A stretch of DNA of 64,000 nt from NCBI GenBank assembly GCA_900554175.1, contig USGK01000003.1, forward strand, positions 49,511 to 113,510. The letters run 5' to 3'. Made by a program: the position numbers and the translations under genes. The notes under the pieces were generated by a model, which did no database searches, had not been told where the DNA came from, and was given only the letters and a program-made list of their open reading frames with translations. The stretch is from an uncultured Clostridium sp. GTDB lineage: Bacteria > Bacillota > Clostridia > TANB77 > CAG-508. Below, piece after piece: positions 60,758-64,000 of this stretch. How positions within the stretch are numbered: the first letter of the stretch is position 1; each line of letters starts with the position of its first letter.

Positions 60758-61546
60758 CTAAAAACTTTTCTCATACTTTTTCCCAGTAAACTTAGACTTT
60801 ATAAAAGAAGTTCCTTTTTTCATCCAATGAACTTTTTGAATGCTCATAAATTTTACCTCTTTATATTTATAACCTTTAGTATAAATCCAAACATCCAAAA
60901 GTCTTTCACTAATTCTACCTAAGTATCTAGCATGAAAGCTATCATATTGTGCAGGATCATATCTTTTTTCTAATTCAAATAATATGTCAAAAAGCCAAGT
61001 TAAATATTCGTTTAGCTTGTCTTTTTTCATTACAAACATATTAAATAAATGTGCTGAAGTTCTTGTATGAATTTTATCAAATTCTTTTAAATATTCCGGA
61101 TACTTTTCTTCTAAAATCTTTCTAGTCTCATCAAGTGGTTCTATATACATGGTTTTCTTGTAATGATCATAAATATTTTCTATATAATATTTTCTCTTAG
61201 TTGGCAAAATAATATCTGCATCATCTAATAATTTATCTAGTGTTTCATATGTTAATACATTTCTAAATCTATCTTCTTCTTTTAAAGGTATCAATTTTTT
61301 TTCAGAAAAATATCTTCTATAATGTGATAACCCTATATAATCTGCATCTAAATTTTTCCAAGCCCAATAAAGTCCTGTAAGTTCTGAATAATATGGATTT
61401 TTACTAGAAATATTTTCTCCTTCATTGTCTTTTTGATATCCCAAATCTTCTTTTCCTTTTGCACCAACTTGGATAGGTAAATACATTTTATCTTTTGGCA
61501 TCTGATATTTCTTATGTGTTGCTACTATCATTTTAATGTTTTTCAT
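60758..61546 (-). CDS. DUF4422-family glycosyltransferase
   Basis: A 262-residue protein of the DUF4422 family: KMIVATHKKYQMPKD, PIQVGAKGKEDLGYQKDNEGENISSKNPYYSELTGLYWAWKN and GLSHYRRYFSEK are the family pattern. Members lie in capsule clusters and act as sugar transferases, some as galactofuranosyl or galactosyl type; the exact activity here is open. 14 nt after the initiating sugar transferase. Confidence 0.85.
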   Translation of the reverse strand: MKNIKMIVATHKKYQMPKDKMYLPIQVGAKGKEDLGYQKDNEGENISSKNPYYSELTGLYWAWKNLDADYIGLSHYRRYFSEKKLIPLKEEDRFRNVLTYETLDKLLDDADIILPTKRKYYIENIYDHYKKTMYIEPLDETRKILEEKYPEYLKEFDKIHTRTSAHLFNMFVMKKDKLNEYLTWLFDILFELEKRYDPAQYDSFHARYLGRISERLLDVWIYTKGYKYKEVKFMSIQKVHWMKKGTSFIKSKFTGKKYEKSF

Positions 61547-61560
61547 TGCCCTATCTCCTT

Positions 61561-62253
61561 TTATCTTGCTCCTTCTTTTTTTATTACTGCAATTATTGTT
61601 TTAAAAAATATTTGTACATCTAATTTAAATGACATATGGTCTATGTAATAAAGTTCCATTTGAACTCTTTCTGCGTATGTTGTATCAGATCTACCATTTG
61701 CAGCCCAAAATCCTGTTAATCCTGGTTTTACACTTATAAATTTTTTTGCATTTTTTCCATATTTTTCAAGTTCTTTTTCAATTACTGGACGAGGTCCTAT
61801 TATTGATAAGTCTCCTTTTAAAATATTTAAAATTTGTGGTAATTCATCTAATGATGATTTTCTTAAAAATTTTCCAACTTTTGTTACTCTTGGATCATGT
61901 TCTAATTTATAGTTAGATTCAAATTCTGCCTTTTGTTGTGGTGTAAAGTTTTTAATTAAACTTTCCGCATTATCTACCATTGTTCTAAATTTGTATATTC
62001 CTATTTCTTTTCCATCTTTTCCCACTCTTTTATGTACAAAGAATACAGGTCCTTTAGAGTCTAATTTAATAATTACTGAAATCACTAAAAATATTGGTAA
62101 TAGTACAATTAATCCTATAAAAGATACACATACATCTATAAATCTTTTTACTATTACATAAAATTTCTTAAGGTCAAATTTCTTCTCTATCCCTTGTACA
62201 TTTTCTAACATTACTTCTTGAGCTGTAATTGTATTTCTATCTAAGACTTCCAT
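61561..62253 (-). CDS. Initiating sugar-phosphate transferase (WbaP/CpsE-like)
   Basis: A 230-residue polyprenyl-phosphate sugar-1-phosphate transferase: a hydrophobic helix (about 36-57: FIDVCVSFIGLIVLLPIFLVIS), then FVHKRVGKDGKEIGIYKFRTMV, RKSSLDELPQILNILKGDLSIIGPRPV, and KPGLTGFWAANGRS. It begins repeat-unit synthesis on undecaprenyl phosphate. It is the short form without the N-terminal four-helix part. A hairpin lies between AAAGGAGAGG and the ATG. Confidence 0.94.
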   Translation of the reverse strand: MEVLDRNTITAQEVMLENVQGIEKKFDLKKFYVIVKRFIDVCVSFIGLIVLLPIFLVISVIIKLDSKGPVFFVHKRVGKDGKEIGIYKFRTMVDNAESLIKNFTPQQKAEFESNYKLEHDPRVTKVGKFLRKSSLDELPQILNILKGDLSIIGPRPVIEKELEKYGKNAKKFISVKPGLTGFWAANGRSDTTYAERVQMELYYIDHMSFKLDVQIFFKTIIAVIKKEGAR

Positions 62254-62296
62254 ATTATTCGGTAAGTAGGATTTATTTTTCCTACTCCTCTCCTTT
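62251..62296 (-). promoter_or_regulatory. SD-hairpin-start leader of the initiating sugar transferase
   Basis: AAAGGAGAGG (62287-62296), then AGTAGGA/TCCTACT (62280-62286 with 62265-62271, perfect 7 bp, 8-nt loop), then TACCGAATAAT and the ATG. Eleven nt remain once folded. Confidence 0.6.
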
Positions 62297-62337
62297 CATT
62301 TTTACAATTTTTTAACTGTTAAAATATTTTTAGAGTT

Positions 62338-63468
62338 TTATTTATATCCTGTTTTTTTAACTATTGAATTACTTATTTCTTTAACCTTGTCTGAAACCTT
62401 ATAATCTGATTGTCCAAATACTTCTTTGTGTAATTTTTCTACATTTTGCTCTAATGTTACAGGAACTCCATACCATACTCCACTTATTGTGTCTCCTTTT
62501 GTTTCATAAGGCCATCCCATACTTTCATCAAATGAGTATGTAGCTAATTGTGGTAATAATGAGATAATTTCATCAGCATTTATATTTGTGTAAACCTTTG
62601 GCAATACTGTTTTGGCTAACCTATTCAATTCACTTACTCCTAAAGTCTTAGCTTTATCTGCTATTGCCATTAATACTGTTCTCATTCTTTCTGTTCTTTT
62701 ATAATCTCCACCTGCCGTATATCTAATCCTTGAATAAGCTACTGCTTGAACTCCATCTAATGTATACGTTCCTGCACTAGATATTGTTTTAGCTGGTTTT
62801 CCAACTATTTCTGCTGTTGCTGTTATATAGTCATTTATATATTTAACTTCAGATGATTCTATTTTTATTTTTACCCCACCAATTGCATCTACTATATCTA
62901 CTAAAGAATCGAAATTAACTGTTGCAAATTCCTTTATGTTTAAGTCTAAATTTGTATTTAACGTACTTAATGAAAGCTGTGGTCCACCAAAAGCATATGC
63001 ATGAGTTACTTTATCTAATTTTCTTCCTGATATTAAAAGATATGTATCTCTATAAACAGACACTAATTTTACTTTTTTAGAATTTTGATCTATTACAGCA
63101 AGCATTATGCAATCACTTCTTGTACCCTTTTCTAATTGGTCCTCTCTACTGTCTACTCCAAAAAGTGCAATTGTTCTGTATCCTTTCATTACTTCCTTTA
63201 CGCCTTCATTTACTTCTATCGAACTTTCATCAATATCTACGTGTTGCATTTCGCCTAAAGAATTTCTTATATATGTATAACCGCCTATTCCTACTCCTAA
63301 TGCAATTAGAAATATTATTAATAGAATTATTCCTAACACTTTAAAAAATGTTTTTACTCCACTTTTCTTTGCTTGTTTTTTATCTTTTGTAGATTTATTT
63401 CCATTTCTTGATCTTTTATTATAATTGTATTCTTCTATTTCTTCATCATCAAATCCGTATTTTCCCAT
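62338..63468 (-). CDS. LytR-CpsA-Psr (LCP) family wall-polymer ligase
   Basis: A 376-residue LCP protein: charged cytoplasmic part, membrane helix (about 44-70), and the LCP domain with ALFGVDSRED, GTRSDCIMLAVID, VSVYRDTYLLI and RIRYTAGGDYKRTERMRTVL (Arg/Asp phosphate-binding residues). LCP enzymes attach undecaprenyl-linked polymers to peptidoglycan. It heads the capsule operon, so it is likely to anchor this capsule. GAAAGGAG is followed by a hairpin before the ATG. Confidence 0.95.
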   Translation of the reverse strand: MGKYGFDDEEIEEYNYNKRSRNGNKSTKDKKQAKKSGVKTFFKVLGIILLIIFLIALGVGIGGYTYIRNSLGEMQHVDIDESSIEVNEGVKEVMKGYRTIALFGVDSREDQLEKGTRSDCIMLAVIDQNSKKVKLVSVYRDTYLLISGRKLDKVTHAYAFGGPQLSLSTLNTNLDLNIKEFATVNFDSLVDIVDAIGGVKIKIESSEVKYINDYITATAEIVGKPAKTISSAGTYTLDGVQAVAYSRIRYTAGGDYKRTERMRTVLMAIADKAKTLGVSELNRLAKTVLPKVYTNINADEIISLLPQLATYSFDESMGWPYETKGDTISGVWYGVPVTLEQNVEKLHKEVFGQSDYKVSDKVKEISNSIVKKTGYK

Positions 63469-63509
63469 ATATTTTTTTCTATGTAATTTTTTTTTACATA
63501 GCTCCTTTC
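63466..63509 (-). promoter_or_regulatory. SD-hairpin-start leader of the LCP gene
   Basis: GAAAGGAG (63502-63509), then CTATGTAA/TTACATAG (63494-63501 with 63479-63486, perfect 8 bp, 7-nt A-rich loop), then AAAAAAATAT and the ATG. Ten nt remain once folded. An ATG-TAA start-stop pair sits in the left arm. Confidence 0.65.
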
Positions 63510-63550
63510 GTTTTTGTTATTTTTGTGTTCTTTTTGTGTCGTCTACTGTC

Positions 63551-63579
63551 ACTATATCATTTATATTGTCATTTTTCAA
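63551..63579 (-). promoter_or_regulatory. Promoter of the large capsule operon
   Basis: On the minus strand TTGAAA (63574-63579), a 17-bp spacer and TATAGT (63551-63556), about 80 nt before the LCP start. Confidence 0.7.
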
Positions 63580-63691
63580 TATCTTTTTTTGATTTTTTTA
63601 TTTTTTATTATTTGCTTTTATTTTATAAAGTTCTTAAATTCAGTTATTTCAGTTATTACGAGTTATTTTATATTTTTTTGTCAAAAAAAGG

Positions 63692-63737
63692 AAAATAGGC
63701 TAAAGAAAATATTAATATATTTTCAATAACCTATTTT
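63692..63737 (-). terminator. Terminator of the right-edge Rpn-family gene
   Basis: AAAATAGG and its complement (63692-63699 with 63730-63737) with an inner palindromic GAAAATAT/ATATTTTC stem, followed by CCTTTTTTT on the minus-strand transcript. Confidence 0.8.
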
Positions 63738-63756
63738 TATAAACCTTTTTATGTTT

Positions 63757-64000
63757 TTAATCTTTTAACTTCTCAATTTCTTCTATTGAAAGTTCTGTTA
63801 TTTTAGAAATTTGTTCTATTGGCATATTAAGTTTTAGAAGTTTTTTAGCTATTTCGATTTGGCTCTTCTTTTTTCCAGAGGCTTCGCCATTTTTTATACC
63901 TTCTTCGATGCCTTCTTTAATACCTTTTTCAAGTCCCTCTTTAATACCTTCGTCTTTAAGTTGTTTAGCATAGCTGGCTTGGTCCATCAAATAAAAAGCT
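63757..64000 (-). CDS. C-terminal part of a second Rpn/PD-(D/E)XK family protein, cut by window edge
   Basis: The frame runs unbroken to base 64000. The visible end reads AFYLMDQASYAKQ and then a Glu/Lys/Gly repeat region (EGIKEGLEKGIKEGIEEGIK) and a tail AKKLLKLNMPIEQISKITELSIEEIEKLK, the same layout as the C-terminus of the gene at 5.5 kb but clearly diverged. So it is another member of the family with its N-terminal nuclease part beyond the edge. The TTG/ATG at 63990/63987 is internal, not a start. Confidence 0.75.
   Translation of the reverse strand, partial: AFYLMDQASYAKQLKDEGIKEGLEKGIKEGIEEGIKNGEASGKKKSQIEIAKKLLKLNMPIEQISKITELSIEEIEKLKD

Noticed and set aside
63502..63509. Tiny ATG-TAA and other short frames after distant SD sequences as true leader peptides
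   Set aside because: The SD-ATG spacing is too short (about 1-4 nt) or the frames are only 0-6 codons; kept as an alternative to the hairpin idea but not annotated as genes.
1..64000. tRNA, rRNA, CRISPR arrays and classical insertion sequences
   Set aside because: None could be recognised by eye in any gap; the only mobile-type signals are the Rpn-family genes and remnant.

Overview
The window comes from a very AT-rich, anaerobic, endospore-forming Gram-positive bacterium of the Clostridia type. Evidence: an alpha/beta small acid-soluble spore protein and a SleB-like cell wall hydrolase, a four-subunit pyruvate:ferredoxin oxidoreductase, a clostridial-type 2[4Fe-4S] ferredoxin, no outer-membrane genes, strong GGAGG ribosome-binding sites, and the Firmicutes order ylxM-ffh-rpsP-khpA-rimM-trmD-rplS. 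An uncultured gut clostridium is my best guess; no rRNA or tRNA gene was seen to confirm it.

Layout. 1-4.2 kb: a dlt-like operon for acylation of an envelope polymer (adenylation enzyme, carrier protein, AlgI-like MBOAT, SGNH protein cut by the window edge). 4.4-5.4 kb: an MreB/Mbl actin. 5.5-6.6 kb: an Rpn/PD-(D/E)XK transposase-like gene; an internally deleted remnant lies at 28.6 kb and part of another copy at the right edge. 6.8-19.5 kb: a Tad-like (type IVc) pilus/secretion operon on the minus strand: CpaB, two degenerate TadZ-like ATPases, TadA, TadB, TadC, then eight small one-membrane-segment proteins, six starting Met-Glu-Asn. 20-21.4 kb: spore protein and SleB-like hydrolase. 21.5-28.5 kb: rqcH, a KAP-family NTPase, comF and recD2 (frameshifted near its 3' end). 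28.9-32.1 kb: por operon. 32.1-35.8 kb: ppaC-lepB-holB-ricT-ferredoxin operon. 35.9-40.8 kb: trmB and the SRP/ribosome-maturation operon. 41-48.4 kb: an LPRTG surface protein, a TPR protein, a zinc-ribbon/HTH protein, a UPF0182 protein, ftsY and a small membrane protein. 48.7-63.5 kb: a Wzx/Wzy-type capsule locus in two transcription units (LCP to glf; CpsC-CpsD-CpsB). It includes a Stealth phosphotransferase, UDP-galactopyranose mutase and three consecutive acyltransferases; its flippase is broken by one inserted base.

The observation I find most interesting runs across loci. Six genes (KAP NTPase, trmB, ftsY, cpsB, the initiating sugar transferase and the LCP gene) have a good Shine-Dalgarno sequence 21-42 nt from the start codon. 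In each, a hairpin fills the gap and, once folded, leaves a normal 7-12 nt spacing. Other points: the MEN-type pilin-like array has no recognisable prepilin leaders and no peptidase gene beside it; two one-base frameshifts have the same sequence context; comF seems to start upstream of its first ATG; and several leaders carry dyads over start codons or promoters. All promoters, terminators and hairpins were found by eye, without folding or database searches.
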